Shown in pieces: positions 51,465 to 60,795 of a stretch of DNA of 64,000 nucleotides; the first letter of the stretch is position 1, and each line of letters starts with the position of its first letter. The DNA lies in contig JAKOWB010000276.1 of NCBI GenBank assembly GCA_029781795.1, positions 1-64,000 of the forward strand, written 5' to 3'. The stretch comes from Pseudomonadota bacterium (GTDB lineage Bacteria > Pseudomonadota > Alphaproteobacteria > Kiloniellales > JACOMY01). Below the pieces are notes generated by a model. That model did not search any database and was not told where the DNA came from. It was given only the letters and a program-made list of their open reading frames with translations. A program made the translations under genes and the position numbers.

Positions 51465-54398
51465 ATGCTGATCAAGCGCAAGCAGGCCTTCCAGACCCAC
51501 AGCCGGCTGAGTCAGGCCGTCGCCTCGCTGTCGGGCGGCGCGCTCGACCGCCGCAGCTTCCTGAAGCAGGCCGGCCTCGGCGCCGGCGGTGTCGCCGCGA
51601 TCGGCACGCTCGGCTTCGGCGCCGTGCGCAAGGCCGAGGCCGGCGCCATGACGCCGGGTGTGGAGATCATCCGCAAGAAGAACATCTGCACCCACTGCTC
51701 GGTCGGCTGCACGGTCATCGCCGAGGTGCAGAACGGCGTGTGGACCGGCCAGGAGCCCGGCTGGCTCAGTCCGATCAACCGTGGCTCGCACTGCGCCAAG
51801 GGCGCCTCGGTGCGCGAGCTGGTGCACGGCGATCGCCGCCTGAAGTATCCGATGAAGCTGGTCGGCGGCGAGTGGCAGAAGATCTCGTGGGAGCAGGCGA
51901 TCGACGAGATCGGCGACAAGCTGATGCAGATCCGCGAGCAGTCGGGGCCGGACTCGGTCTACTGGCTCGGCTCGGCCAAGTTCTCCAACGAGGGCTCCTA
52001 CCTCAACCGCAAGCTGGCCGCCTTCTGGGGCACCAACTCGGTCGACCATCAGGCCCGCATCTGCCACTCCACCACCGTCGCCGGCGTCGCCAATACCTGG
52101 GGCTACGGCGCCATGACCAACAGCTACAACGACATCCGCAACGCCAAGACCATGATCATCATGGGCGGCAATCCGGCCGAGGCGCACCCGGTGTCGCTGC
52201 AGCACCTGCTGGCCGGCAAGGAGCTGAACAAGGCCAACTTCATCGTCATCGACCCGCGCTTCACCCGCACCGCGGCGCACGCCACCGAGTACGTGCGCAT
52301 CCGCTCGGGCACCGACATCGCGGTGATCTATGGCCTGCTGTGGCACATCTTCGAGAACGGCTGGGAGGACAAGACCTTCATCGCCCAGCGCGTCTACGGC
52401 ATGGACAAGGTGCGCGAAGAGGTCAAGAAGTGGACGCCTGAGGAGGTCGAGAAGGTCACCGGCGTGCCCGGCGAGCAGCTGAAGCGTGTCGCCGAGAAGT
52501 TCGCCAAGGAGAAGCCGGCGACGCTGATCTGGTGCATGGGCGCGACCCAGCACACCGTCGGCACCGCCAACGTGCGCGCCTTCTGCATCCTGCTGCTGGC
52601 AACCGGCAATGTCGGCGGCTTCGGCAACGGCGCCAACATCTTCCGCGGCCACTGCAACGTGCAGGGCGCCACGGACCTCGGCCTCGACGTCGTCACCCTG
52701 CCGCTCTACTACGGCCTCGCCGAGGGCGCCTGGAAGCACTGGTGCCGCGTCTGGGAGGTCGACTACGACTGGATGCAGGGCCGCTTCGCCAGCAAGGAGA
52801 TGATGGAGAAGTCCGGCATCCCCTCGACCCGCTGGTTCGACGCGGTGCTGCTGCCCAAGGACCAGGTGCAGCAGGCCGACAACGTGCGCGCCATGATGGT
52901 CTTCGGCCACGGCGGCAACACCATCGTGCGCATGCCCGAGATGGTGAAGGGTCTGGAGAAGCTGGACCTGATGGTCGTGGCCGACCCGCACCCCACCACT
53001 TTCGCCGTGGTGTCGGAGCGCAAGGACAACACCTACCTGCTGCCGATCTGCACGCAGTTCGAATGCGACGGCTCGCGCACGGCCTCCAACCGCTCCATCC
53101 AATGGGGCGAGAAGGTGGTCGAGCCGATCTTCGAGTCGAAGAACGACTACGAGGTCATGTACCTCATCGCGCAGAAGCTCGGCTTCGCCGACAAGATGTT
53201 CAAGAACATCAAGGTGGAGAACAACCAGCCCTTGGCGGAGGACATCCTGCGCGAGATCAACCGCGGCGGCTGGTCGACCGGCTACTGCGGCCAGTCGCCC
53301 GAGCGGCTGAAGGCGCACATGGCTAACCAGGACAAGTTCGACATCGTCACGCTGCGCGCGCCGGCCGACGTGCCCGAGGTGGGCGGCGACTACTACGGCC
53401 TGCCCTGGCCCTGCTGGGGCACGCCGGCGCTGCGCCATCCCGGCACCCACCAGCTCTACAACACCAACCTGCACGTGATGGACGGTGGCGGCACCTTCCG
53501 CGCCCGCTTCGGCGTGGAGCGGGAGGAGAAGGACGCCAACGGCAACGTGGTCTCGAAGTCGAACCTGCTGGCCGAGGGCTCCTATTCCAAGGGGTCCGAA
53601 ATCACCGACGGCTACCCGCAGTTCACCCTCGGCGTGCTGAAGAAGCTGGGCTGGGATACCGACCTGACGGCCGACGAGCTGGCGACGATCATGAGGGTCG
53701 GCGGCGAGAAGGCCGACGACGTCTCCTGGTCGACCGACCTGTCGGGCGGCATCCAGCGCGTCGCGCTGATGCATGGCTGCATCCCCTTCGGCAACGGCAA
53801 GGCCCGGGCCAACGCCTGGAACCTGCCGGACCCGATCCCGGTCCACCGCGAGCCGATCTACACCCCGCGGCCGGAGCTGGTGGCGACCTATCCGACGCTG
53901 CCGGATGCCGTGCAGTTCCGCGTGCCGAACATCGGCTTCACGGTGCAGGCCTCGGCCGTCGAGCGCGGCGTCGCCAAGGACTTCCCGCTGATCCTCACCT
54001 CCGGCCGCCTGGTCGAGTACGAGGGCGGCGGCGAGGAGACCCGCTCCAACGTCTGGCTGGCCGAGTTGCAGCAGCAGATGTTCGTCGAGATCAACCCGGC
54101 CGACGCCTCGGCCCGCGGCATCGTCGACGGCCAGTGGGTCTGGGTCACCGGCGCCGAGAACGGCTCCAAGACCAAGGTCAAGGCGCTGGTCACCGAGCGC
54201 GTCGGCAAGGGCGTCGCCTGGATGCCCTTCCACTTCGCCGGCTGGTTCCAGGGCGTGGACCAGCGCAGCAAGTACCCTGAAGGCGCCGATCCGATCGTGC
54301 TGGGCGAGAGCGTGAATACGCTCACGACCTACGGCTTCGATCCGGTGACGGGCATGCAGGAACCCAAGGCCACGCTCTGTCAGATCGCGGCGGCGTAA
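51465..54398 (+). CDS. fdhA: Formate dehydrogenase alpha subunit (periplasmic, molybdopterin, Cys type)
   Basis: The catalytic subunit that oxidises formate to CO2. The 977-residue protein starts with a Tat-like region (DRRSFLKQAGLG, 28-39), then an N-terminal [4Fe-4S] set C75, C78, C82, C110. The metal ligand is C200 followed by H201 in ARICHSTTV, at the place of selenocysteine in FdnG, so no UGA read-through is needed. Later blocks (GGNPAEAHPV, FGHGGNT, the C-terminal MopB fold with LTSGRLVEYEGGGEETRSN, in part) bind the pterin. GAGGAGCC precedes ATG 51465. Beta and gamma subunits follow. Confidence 0.95.
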   Translation: MLIKRKQAFQTHSRLSQAVASLSGGALDRRSFLKQAGLGAGGVAAIGTLGFGAVRKAEAGAMTPGVEIIRKKNICTHCSVGCTVIAEVQNGVWTGQEPGWLSPINRGSHCAKGASVRELVHGDRRLKYPMKLVGGEWQKISWEQAIDEIGDKLMQIREQSGPDSVYWLGSAKFSNEGSYLNRKLAAFWGTNSVDHQARICHSTTVAGVANTWGYGAMTNSYNDIRNAKTMIIMGGNPAEAHPVSLQHLLAGKELNKANFIVIDPRFTRTAAHATEYVRIRSGTDIAVIYGLLWHIFENGWEDKTFIAQRVYGMDKVREEVKKWTPEEVEKVTGVPGEQLKRVAEKFAKEKPATLIWCMGATQHTVGTANVRAFCILLLATGNVGGFGNGANIFRGHCNVQGATDLGLDVVTLPLYYGLAEGAWKHWCRVWEVDYDWMQGRFASKEMMEKSGIPSTRWFDAVLLPKDQVQQADNVRAMMVFGHGGNTIVRMPEMVKGLEKLDLMVVADPHPTTFAVVSERKDNTYLLPICTQFECDGSRTASNRSIQWGEKVVEPIFESKNDYEVMYLIAQKLGFADKMFKNIKVENNQPLAEDILREINRGGWSTGYCGQSPERLKAHMANQDKFDIVTLRAPADVPEVGGDYYGLPWPCWGTPALRHPGTHQLYNTNLHVMDGGGTFRARFGVEREEKDANGNVVSKSNLLAEGSYSKGSEITDGYPQFTLGVLKKLGWDTDLTADELATIMRVGGEKADDVSWSTDLSGGIQRVALMHGCIPFGNGKARANAWNLPDPIPVHREPIYTPRPELVATYPTLPDAVQFRVPNIGFTVQASAVERGVAKDFPLILTSGRLVEYEGGGEETRSNVWLAELQQQMFVEINPADASARGIVDGQWVWVTGAENGSKTKVKALVTERVGKGVAWMPFHFAGWFQGVDQRSKYPEGADPIVLGESVNTLTTYGFDPVTGMQEPKATLCQIAAA

Positions 54399-54410
54399 GG
54401 AGACCAACCG

Positions 54411-55007
54411 ATGGCACGCGTCAAATTCCTCTGCGACGGCGATCGCTGCATCGAATGCAACGCCTGCGTGACGGCCTGCAAGAACGAGAACGAGGTGCCC
54501 TGGGGCATCAACCGCCGGCGCGTCGTCACCATCAACGACGGCAAGCCCGGTGAGCGCTCGGTCTCCATGGCCTGCATGCACTGCAACGACGCGCCCTGCG
54601 CGGCGGTCTGCCCGGTGGACTGCTTCTTCACCACCGCCGACGGCGTGGTGCTGCACTCCAAGGACATCTGCATCGGCTGCGGCTACTGCTTCTATGCCTG
54701 CCCCTTCGGCGCGCCGCAGTACCCGCAGGTCGGCAACTTCGGATCGCGCGGCAAGATGGACAAGTGCACCTACTGCGCCGGCGGACCGGAGGCCGACAAC
54801 TCGCCCGAGGAGTACGCCAAGTACGGTGCCAACCGTCTGGCCGAGGGCAAGCTGCCGCTCTGCGCCGAGATGTGCTCGACCAAGTCGCTGCTGGCCGGCG
54901 ATGGCGAGGTCATCGCCAAGATCTACAAGGAACGCGTGGTGACCCGCGGCTACGGCTCGGGTGCCTGGGGCTGGCAGACGGCCTATCAGGAAACCATCGC
55001 GACGTGA
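54411..55007 (+). CDS. fdh3B: Formate dehydrogenase beta subunit, four [4Fe-4S] ferredoxin (Fdh3B type)
   Basis: A 198-residue electron-transfer subunit. Cys sets are CIECNACVTACK (first), CMHCNDAPCAAVCP (second), CIGCGYCFYACP (third) and CTYC with a late CAEMC (fourth). It passes electrons from the alpha subunit to the membrane cytochrome. It starts 13 bases after the alpha stop. Confidence 0.94.
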   Translation: MARVKFLCDGDRCIECNACVTACKNENEVPWGINRRRVVTINDGKPGERSVSMACMHCNDAPCAAVCPVDCFFTTADGVVLHSKDICIGCGYCFYACPFGAPQYPQVGNFGSRGKMDKCTYCAGGPEADNSPEEYAKYGANRLAEGKLPLCAEMCSTKSLLAGDGEVIAKIYKERVVTRGYGSGAWGWQTAYQETIAT

Positions 55008-55066
55008 TGCCGGCCGGCGGGGCGACGCTCCGCCTGGAAGAGCAGACGGGAGGAAAGGGTGAAGCC

Positions 55067-56044
55067 ATGACAATCACCGCAAGCATGACCCGGGCGATGC
55101 GATTCTTCGGCTGGCTGGCCGTGCTGCTGGTCCTGGCCCTGTCGGTGCCGCAGCCCGCGGCGGCCCAGACCAGCGAGCAGCAGCTGCTGGAGGAACTGCA
55201 GAAGGTGCAGGGCCGGGTTACCATTCCAGATGCCAAGTCCGGCGTGCTGATCCAGCCCGAAGGCGTGTCCTGGCGCGACTTCCAGCGCGATACCCTGCCG
55301 CTCGTCGGCTGGATCGCGGTGGTCGGCATGATCGTGTTGCTGGCCGCCTTCTACCTGATCCGCGGCAAGGTCAGGATCAAGGCCGGCCCCTCGGGCCGCA
55401 AGATCCTGCGCTTCCATGCCTTCGAGCGCTTCGTTCACTGGCTGACGGCGAGCTGCTTCATCGTCCTGGGGCTGACCGGCCTCAACATCTCCTTCGGCCG
55501 CTCGATCATCCAGCCGATCATCGGCGACAGCGCATTCTCGACCCTGACGCAGTGGGGCAAGTATGCGCACGACTATCTCGCCCTGCCCTTCGTCATCGGC
55601 CTGGTGCTGATGCTGGTGATCTGGGTGAAGGACAACCTGCCGACCCGCCTCGACCTCGTCTGGCTGAAGCAGGGCGGCGGCATCCTCGGCGACAGGCACC
55701 CGCCGGCGAAGAAGTTCAATGCCGGCCAGAAGCTGGTGTTCTGGACCGTCATCCTGGGCGGCGCCGGCATGGCCATCACCGGCTATCTGCTGCTCTTCCC
55801 CTTCACCGCGACCGACATCGACGGCCAGCAGACCGCCGCCATCGTGCACGGCCTGATCGGCCTGGTGATGATCGGCGTGATCCTGGCGCACATCTACATC
55901 GGCACCATCGGCATGGAGGGCGCCTTCGACGCCATGGGTACCGGCCAGGTGGACGAGAACTGGGCCAAGGAGCACCACAGCCTCTGGGTCGAGAAGAAGC
56001 ATGGCCAGGCCGCCAAGGGCGGCATGACCCAGCCGGCCGAATAG
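55067..56044 (+). CDS. Formate dehydrogenase gamma subunit, cytochrome b
   Basis: A 325-residue membrane subunit carrying b haems and passing electrons to quinone. It has an N-terminal signal-like segment (about 10-33), a periplasmic stretch, and four TM helices. Haem-ligand candidates are in FHAFERFVHWLTA, YAHDYLALP, IVHGLIGLVM and ILAHIYIGTIG. A GGGAGGAAAG site precedes ATG 55067. A strong hairpin terminator follows. Confidence 0.93.
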   Translation: MTITASMTRAMRFFGWLAVLLVLALSVPQPAAAQTSEQQLLEELQKVQGRVTIPDAKSGVLIQPEGVSWRDFQRDTLPLVGWIAVVGMIVLLAAFYLIRGKVRIKAGPSGRKILRFHAFERFVHWLTASCFIVLGLTGLNISFGRSIIQPIIGDSAFSTLTQWGKYAHDYLALPFVIGLVLMLVIWVKDNLPTRLDLVWLKQGGGILGDRHPPAKKFNAGQKLVFWTVILGGAGMAITGYLLLFPFTATDIDGQQTAAIVHGLIGLVMIGVILAHIYIGTIGMEGAFDAMGTGQVDENWAKEHHSLWVEKKHGQAAKGGMTQPAE

Positions 56045-56071
56045 CCGGCCCGGCGAGCTTCACCCGCGCCG

Positions 56072-56104
56072 ACGGCGCCGGCCCCCGGGCCGGCGCCGTT
56101 CTCG
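56072..56104 (+). terminator. Terminator of the formate dehydrogenase operon
   Basis: A perfect 13-base GC-rich stem (56072-56084 with 56087-56099) with a tight loop, followed by a short T-rich stretch ending in TTT. It lies 28 bases after the gamma-subunit stop. Confidence 0.7.
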
Positions 56105-56211
56105 TTTGCGGGGCGGCGCGCCGCCGCGATCCGCACCGTGACCGAGGGCAATCTCTCGCGAAGTGGGCACCGTTTCGCGTGAAGACAAAGCGTGAAATCA
56201 ATAGGTAGCTG

Positions 56212-56248
56212 GAGCGGTTCGATTCAATCAGAAGCGAAACCGCTCTAG
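56212..56248. repeat. Imperfect palindrome GAGCGGTT...AACCGCTC
   Basis: GAGCGGTT-CGATT (56212-56224) pairs with AAGCGAAACCGCTC (56232-56245) with one bulge and a loop of about seven bases, and ends in CTAG. It covers the stop of the GMC oxidoreductase gene. The pattern resembles extragenic palindromes common in alphaproteobacterial genomes, and may act as a terminator for the minus-strand gene. Confidence 0.5.
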
Positions 56249-57861
56249 CCGGCGTCCGCCAGGATCAGCTCTGCGGCGCGCCAGGCCAGCATGATGACCG
56301 GGGCGTTGGTGTTGCCGCTGGTGATATTGGGAAAGGCAGAAGCGTCGACCACGCGCAGGCCGCCGAGACCGCGCAGCCTGAGGCGGGAATCCAGCACCGA
56401 GTCCGCCGCGTTCCGGCCCATGCGGCAGGTGCAGGAGGCATGGAAGACCGTGCCGCTGCGCTGGCGGATGTCGGCGATCAGGTCGGCCTCGGCGACCACG
56501 TCGGGGCCGGGCTTGATCTCGCGTTCGATCACCTTCCCCATGGCCGGCGTCGCCGCCAGGCGGCGCAGGAAGCGCACCGCCTGCAGCATCTCGGTCATGT
56601 CGTTCTCGGTCGCGTAGGCGCGCGATGCGATGCGTGGCGGCGCCAGCGGGTCCGGCCCGGCGATCTCGACCTGCCCGCGGCTCTCCGGCCGCGTGTTGGA
56701 GAGGCCGAGAGCCAGCGCCGGATAGGGGTCCGGCGCCAGCAGCGGCCGGCTGCCGCTCTTCGCCCGCAGGGTGGTCAGGAGCTGCAGGTAGAGCTGCATG
56801 TTGGGTCGCGGCTGCTCCGGCGCGGTGCGGAAGAAGCCGCCGGCCTGGTTCACCGACATGGCCAGCGGCCCGCGCCGAGTCAGCAGGTAGCGCGCGCCCG
56901 ACCAGAGGCGGCGGGTAAGGCTCGCCAGCTCCTGGTTCAGGGTCGGTCCGCGCGTGGCGTAGTAGTAGTTGATGCCGACGTGATCCTGCAGGTTGCGCCC
57001 GACGTTGGCGTTCTCCAGCGCGACCGCGATGCCGTGGCCTTGCAGAAGCTGCCCCGGCCCGATGCCGGACAGCTGCAGCAGCTGCGGCGTGTTCACCGCG
57101 CCGGCCGACAGGATCACCTCGCGCCGCGCCGTCACCTGGCGCCGCTCGCCACCCAGGATCACCTCGACCCCGGTGCAGCGCCCCTCGTCCAGCAGCAGGC
57201 GCGTCGCCTGCGCGCCGGTAACGACCTCGAGGTTCGCGCGTCCCTTGGCGGGCCTGAGGAAGGCCACGGCGGTCGAGGCGCGGCGCCCGCCGCGCGCGGT
57301 GATCTGATAGAAGCCGGCGCCTTCCTGCCGGGCACCGTTGAAGTCGGGATTGGTGGGAAGCTGCAGCTCGGCGCAACCCGCCAGGTAGGCACCGACCAGT
57401 GGGTGCGCCTCGCGGCTGACGTCGTGGATCGGCAGCGGGCCCCCCGTGCCGCGCCAGGCATCGGCGCCGGCCTCGTTGTCCTCCAGCGCCTTGAAGGCCG
57501 GCAGCACCGAGGCGTAGCTCCAGCCGGCATCGCCGGTCGCCGCTGCCCAGTCGTCGAAGTCGGCCGGGTTGCCGCGGATCCAGACCATGGCGTTGATCGA
57601 GCTGGAGCCGCCCAGCACCTTGCCACGCGGCCAGTAGTCCTGGCGGCCCGCCAGGCCCGGATCGGCCTCGGTGCGATAGGCCCAGTTGACCCGCCGGTCA
57701 TAGAAGATCTTGCCGTAACCGAGCGGCGTGGAGATCCAGAAGTTGCGGTCGCTGCCCCCGGCCTCGAGCAGCAGCACGCTGTGCCGGCCGCCGGCGCTGA
57801 GCCGCTCGGCCAGGACGCAACCGGACGAGCCGGCACCGACGATGACGAAATCCGCTTCCAA
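56245..57861 (-). CDS. GMC-family FAD-dependent oxidoreductase (choline/alcohol dehydrogenase-like)
   Basis: A 538-residue flavoenzyme that oxidises an alcohol. FAD loop GAGSSG (9-14), the GMC signature GGSSSINAMVWIRG, the second signature with SAGAVNTPQLLQLSGIG, and C-terminal VFHASCTCRMG with the active-site region FPNITSGNTNAPV. TTG 57861 is the start: it begins at the conserved N-terminus and has GGAGGGG before it; no ATG is close. The natural alcohol is unknown. Confidence 0.9.
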   Translation of the reverse strand: MEADFVIVGAGSSGCVLAERLSAGGRHSVLLLEAGGSDRNFWISTPLGYGKIFYDRRVNWAYRTEADPGLAGRQDYWPRGKVLGGSSSINAMVWIRGNPADFDDWAAATGDAGWSYASVLPAFKALEDNEAGADAWRGTGGPLPIHDVSREAHPLVGAYLAGCAELQLPTNPDFNGARQEGAGFYQITARGGRRASTAVAFLRPAKGRANLEVVTGAQATRLLLDEGRCTGVEVILGGERRQVTARREVILSAGAVNTPQLLQLSGIGPGQLLQGHGIAVALENANVGRNLQDHVGINYYYATRGPTLNQELASLTRRLWSGARYLLTRRGPLAMSVNQAGGFFRTAPEQPRPNMQLYLQLLTTLRAKSGSRPLLAPDPYPALALGLSNTRPESRGQVEIAGPDPLAPPRIASRAYATENDMTEMLQAVRFLRRLAATPAMGKVIEREIKPGPDVVAEADLIADIRQRSGTVFHASCTCRMGRNAADSVLDSRLRLRGLGGLRVVDASAFPNITSGNTNAPVIMLAWRAAELILADAG

Positions 57862-58040
57862 GACGGCCCCTCCAGGCTGCCGGGCGGAGTATCGAAGGTC
57901 GCCGAGGGGGCTGGCAAACGAAGGAAAGAGCCTCTGAGGCGAAGTTTTCTTGCGTCTGGGTATCCGCACGGCGGCCGGGAACACCCGGGCAGGCAGCCGC
58001 ATTCTCTCTCCGAGAGGCGGTTTCGCAAGGAGACCTGGCC

Positions 58041-58298
58041 ATGCCCCGGCAGGGCGATGACGACAGACGCGAAGAGGAGGTGCGCTACCTGGGCGACGAC
58101 ACCTTGTCGAGCGGCATGCTCTGCGACGGCGACGATGAGCCGCGCGGCGCCAGGACCGTTCGCGACCGCGATGTCCTCGGCGACGAGCGCGGCTTCCTCG
58201 ACCGCCTGACCGACCAGGTCTATGCCTGGATGGGCGACGAGGACGCGCGCTACCGCCGCGCCCAGGACCGCAGGGAGGCGCCGCGCCGCCGACGCTAG
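58041..58298 (+). CDS. Small charged protein (85 residues), unknown function
   Basis: A highly charged, largely disordered protein with one conserved-looking segment, RGFLDRLTDQVYAWMGDEDA, similar to a short motif (D-x-SWFGDEEA type) seen at the N-terminus of some rhizobial stress or BON-domain proteins. A clear AAGGAGA ribosome site precedes ATG 58041, which argues that it is real. Function unknown. Confidence 0.6.
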   Translation: MPRQGDDDRREEEVRYLGDDTLSSGMLCDGDDEPRGARTVRDRDVLGDERGFLDRLTDQVYAWMGDEDARYRRAQDRREAPRRRR

Positions 58299-58380
58299 GC
58301 ACCGCCAGTCACCTTCGCCGCATGCCGCCATGCGGAACTGCGGCGGCAGCACGGATCGGCCAGCGGCTAGGCTGCGGCCC

Positions 58381-59235
58381 ATGGCACCGCCTGTCATCCG
58401 CACCAACCACGCCGGTCCCGCGCGTCAGCCGCGCACGCATGGCTTCACCCTGCCCCCTGGCGCCTGCGACACGCACATCCACGTGCTGGGTCCCTATGAC
58501 CGCCACCCGCTTCTGGTGACGCGCATGCTGGAGCCACCGCCGGCCACGGCCGAGGATTTCCGCGACACCATCATGCCGCTGGGCATCCAGCGCGCCATCG
58601 TGGTGCAGCCCAGCGTCTATGCCACCGACAACCGCTGCACGCTCGAGGCCGTGTCCATCCTGGGCGCCGGCGCCCGCGCGGTGGCGGTGATCGAGCCGGA
58701 CATCGCCGACGCCGAGCTGGCCGCGCTGCAAGCCGCGGGCGTGCGCGGCGTGCGGCTGCAGTCGATCGCCGCCGGCGGGCAGAGCCCCGACCTCTACGAG
58801 GCGGTGGCGCGGCGCATCCGACCGCTCGGCTGGCACCTGCAGCTCTATGTCGACGCCCGCTCGCTGCCGCCGATCCTGCCGCTGCTGCGCGGCCTCGGCG
58901 TGCCGCTGGTCTTCGACCACATGGCGCAGATCGACAGCGAGAGCGGCGAGGACGAGCCCGGCTTCGCCGCGCTGCTGGACCTGCTGCGCGAGGGCCTCGC
59001 CTGGGTGAAGCTCAGCAACTCCTTCTACGTGCCGCGGCCGGCGCGCGCCCGCGCGCTCTTCGCCGCCAACCCGTCGCGCTGCCTCTGGGGCAGCGACTGG
59101 CCGCACATGGCCGAGATGGACCCCGAGGTGCCGGACGAGGGCCAGCTGCTGGCACGCCTGGCCGAGTGGTTCCCCGACCCGGCGGCGCGGCGCGCCATCC
59201 TGGCCGACAACCCGGACGCGCTCTACTTCCGTTGA
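58381..59235 (+). CDS. Amidohydrolase, 2-pyrone-4,6-dicarboxylate lactonase (LigI)-like
   Basis: A 284-residue TIM-barrel hydrolase. Metal and catalytic markers: CDTHIHVLGP with H32 and H34, LVFDHMAQ in the middle and LWGSDWPH near the C-terminus. This fits the LigI-type family, which hydrolyses lactones of aromatic breakdown such as 2-pyrone-4,6-dicarboxylate. Protocatechuate from QuiC, 20 kb away, can be broken down via such lactones in some bacteria, but a link is not shown. ATG 58381 is taken because it begins near the conserved N-terminus. Confidence 0.8.
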   Translation: MAPPVIRTNHAGPARQPRTHGFTLPPGACDTHIHVLGPYDRHPLLVTRMLEPPPATAEDFRDTIMPLGIQRAIVVQPSVYATDNRCTLEAVSILGAGARAVAVIEPDIADAELAALQAAGVRGVRLQSIAAGGQSPDLYEAVARRIRPLGWHLQLYVDARSLPPILPLLRGLGVPLVFDHMAQIDSESGEDEPGFAALLDLLREGLAWVKLSNSFYVPRPARARALFAANPSRCLWGSDWPHMAEMDPEVPDEGQLLARLAEWFPDPAARRAILADNPDALYFR

Positions 59236-59273
59236 GGCGAGCGCGCCTTCGCCGCTTCCCGTCAGGCGCGGAT

Positions 59274-59290
59274 CGGCCGCGCGGCGGCCG
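59274..59290. terminator. Short hairpin between convergent genes
   Basis: CGGCCGC (59274-59280) and GCGGCCG (59284-59290) form a seven-base stem with a three-base loop in the 67-base gap between the LigI-like gene and the PPIase gene. No T tail is seen, so confidence is limited. Confidence 0.3.
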
Positions 59291-59302
59291 GGGCGGGGCG
59301 TT

Positions 59303-60100
59303 TCACGGCCGCTCCAGGCCCTCCAGATCGATGCCCTCGACCCGCGACCTGGCGGCGAGCTGGCGGAGGTAATGCGCCACCGCCTTGTTCCAGAGCACTG
59401 CCTCCAGGTAGGCGGCGACGCGCTCGCGCACGGCCTCGAAGGGCAGTTCGGCCCCCAGGTGCTTGCGCTCCAGGCGCAGGACATGGATGCCATAGCGCGT
59501 GCTGACAGGGACGGGGCAAAGCTGACCTTCCTCGAGATTGCAGAGGAAGGTCTCGAACTCAGGCACCGTCTGGCCGCGGGTGAGCTGGCCGAGGTGCCCT
59601 CCCTGCGCCCGTGACGGACAGGCCGAGTGCGCCTCGGCCAGGGCGGCGAAGCTCCCGGGCCTGCGCTCCAGCTCGGCGATCAGCGACTTCGCCAGCGTCT
59701 CGGCGGCGAGCCGCGCCTCGACATCCTCGGCCGCCGCCGGCAGCAGGATGTGCCGCGCCTCGAAGATGTCCGCGCCGCGGAATCGCCCGCGGTTCTTGTC
59801 GAAGTAGCGGCGGCAGCTGGCCTCGTCCGGCGGCTCCACCCTCACCTTCTCCTCCAGCAGGCCGCGCACCAGCGCGTCCTCCTCGGTCTCGAGGCGTCCC
59901 TGGTCGTCCGCTTCCGGCGGGCTGTCGATGCCCTCGCGCCGGGCTTCCTGGAGCAGCAGCTCGCGCAGCACGAGGGCCCGCGCGGCGCCGCGCAAGGCTT
60001 CCGACGGGTCGCCCGCCGGGTGGTTCTGCGCCTCGCGCAGCAGGGCCTGCGGCGGCAGCGGCACGCCATTGACCGAGATCTCCGGCAAGGGCGCGCTCAT
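59303..60100 (-). CDS. Parvulin-type peptidyl-prolyl isomerase linked to nitrate reductase
   Basis: A 265-residue PpiC/NifM-like protein without a signal peptide. The N-terminal helical part (1-105) precedes a parvulin domain (about 110-215: FEARHILLPAA, FAALAEAHSACPSRAQGGHLG, VPVSTRYGIHVLRLERK). It is coupled to narI by a four-base overlap, so it probably assists nitrate reductase folding or maturation. Similar genes end nar operons in several proteobacteria. Confidence 0.83.
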   Translation of the reverse strand: MSAPLPEISVNGVPLPPQALLREAQNHPAGDPSEALRGAARALVLRELLLQEARREGIDSPPEADDQGRLETEEDALVRGLLEEKVRVEPPDEASCRRYFDKNRGRFRGADIFEARHILLPAAAEDVEARLAAETLAKSLIAELERRPGSFAALAEAHSACPSRAQGGHLGQLTRGQTVPEFETFLCNLEEGQLCPVPVSTRYGIHVLRLERKHLGAELPFEAVRERVAAYLEAVLWNKAVAHYLRQLAARSRVEGIDLEGLERP

Positions 60101-60792
60101 CGGGCCGGCCTCCGGCTGCGTGCCACCTGATAGCCGGGCCGCCAGAGGTAGCGCAGTGGCGCCGACAGCATGTGCACCAGACGGGTGTAGGGGAAGACCA
60201 GCAGGATGGTGAGGCCGAGGAAGAGGTGCAGCTTGAAGATCGGGTTGGCCTCGGCGACCAGGTCGGCGACACCGCCCTGGAAGGTGAAGATGCCCTGTGC
60301 CCAGGTCATGAAACGCACCATCTCGCCGCCGTCCAGATGGTTGAGCGAGACCGGGATGGTGGCGACGCCGAGCAGGAGCTGGACGAACAGCAGCACCAGG
60401 ATGGCAATGTCGGCGAAGCTGGAGGTCCGGCGGATCCGCGGGTCGAGCAGCCGGCGATGCAGCAGCAGCCCGGCGCCGGCCAGCGCCAGCACCCCGGCGA
60501 CGCCGCCGGCGACGATGGCCAGCAGCTGCTTCGACCCGTGGCTGATACCCAGCGCGTCGAACACCGCGATCGGCGTCAGCAGCCCGACCAGGTGACCGAA
60601 GAAGATCACCAGCACGCCGGCGTGGAACAGCACCGAGCCCCAGATGAGCTGCCTGCGGCGCAGCAGCTGGCTGGACCCCGAACGCCAGCCATAGGGCTCG
60701 CGCTCATAGCGCAGCAGCGTGCCGATCGCCAGCACGGCGAGCGCGATGTAGGGATAGATGCCGAAGAAGAGCGTATTGAGGAACTGTGCCAT
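60097..60792 (-). CDS. narI: Respiratory nitrate reductase gamma subunit (cytochrome b)
   Basis: A 231-residue membrane subunit with five TM helices. Haem b ligands are H57 and H67 (FHAGVLVIFFGH) and H189 and H207 (LHLFLGL, RLVHML), close to the positions in E. coli NarI. It oxidises quinol and passes electrons to NarH. The gap to narJ is three bases. Confidence 0.95.
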   Translation of the reverse strand: MAQFLNTLFFGIYPYIALAVLAIGTLLRYEREPYGWRSGSSQLLRRRQLIWGSVLFHAGVLVIFFGHLVGLLTPIAVFDALGISHGSKQLLAIVAGGVAGVLALAGAGLLLHRRLLDPRIRRTSSFADIAILVLLFVQLLLGVATIPVSLNHLDGGEMVRFMTWAQGIFTFQGGVADLVAEANPIFKLHLFLGLTILLVFPYTRLVHMLSAPLRYLWRPGYQVARSRRPAR

Positions 60793-60795
60793 GCC

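Noticed and set aside
51465-54398. Selenocysteine formate dehydrogenase
   Set aside because: The active-site codon at residue 200 is TGC for Cys; no in-frame TGA.
51414-55073. 1219-codon minus-strand open frame
   Set aside because: Antisense shadow of the formate dehydrogenase alpha and beta genes.
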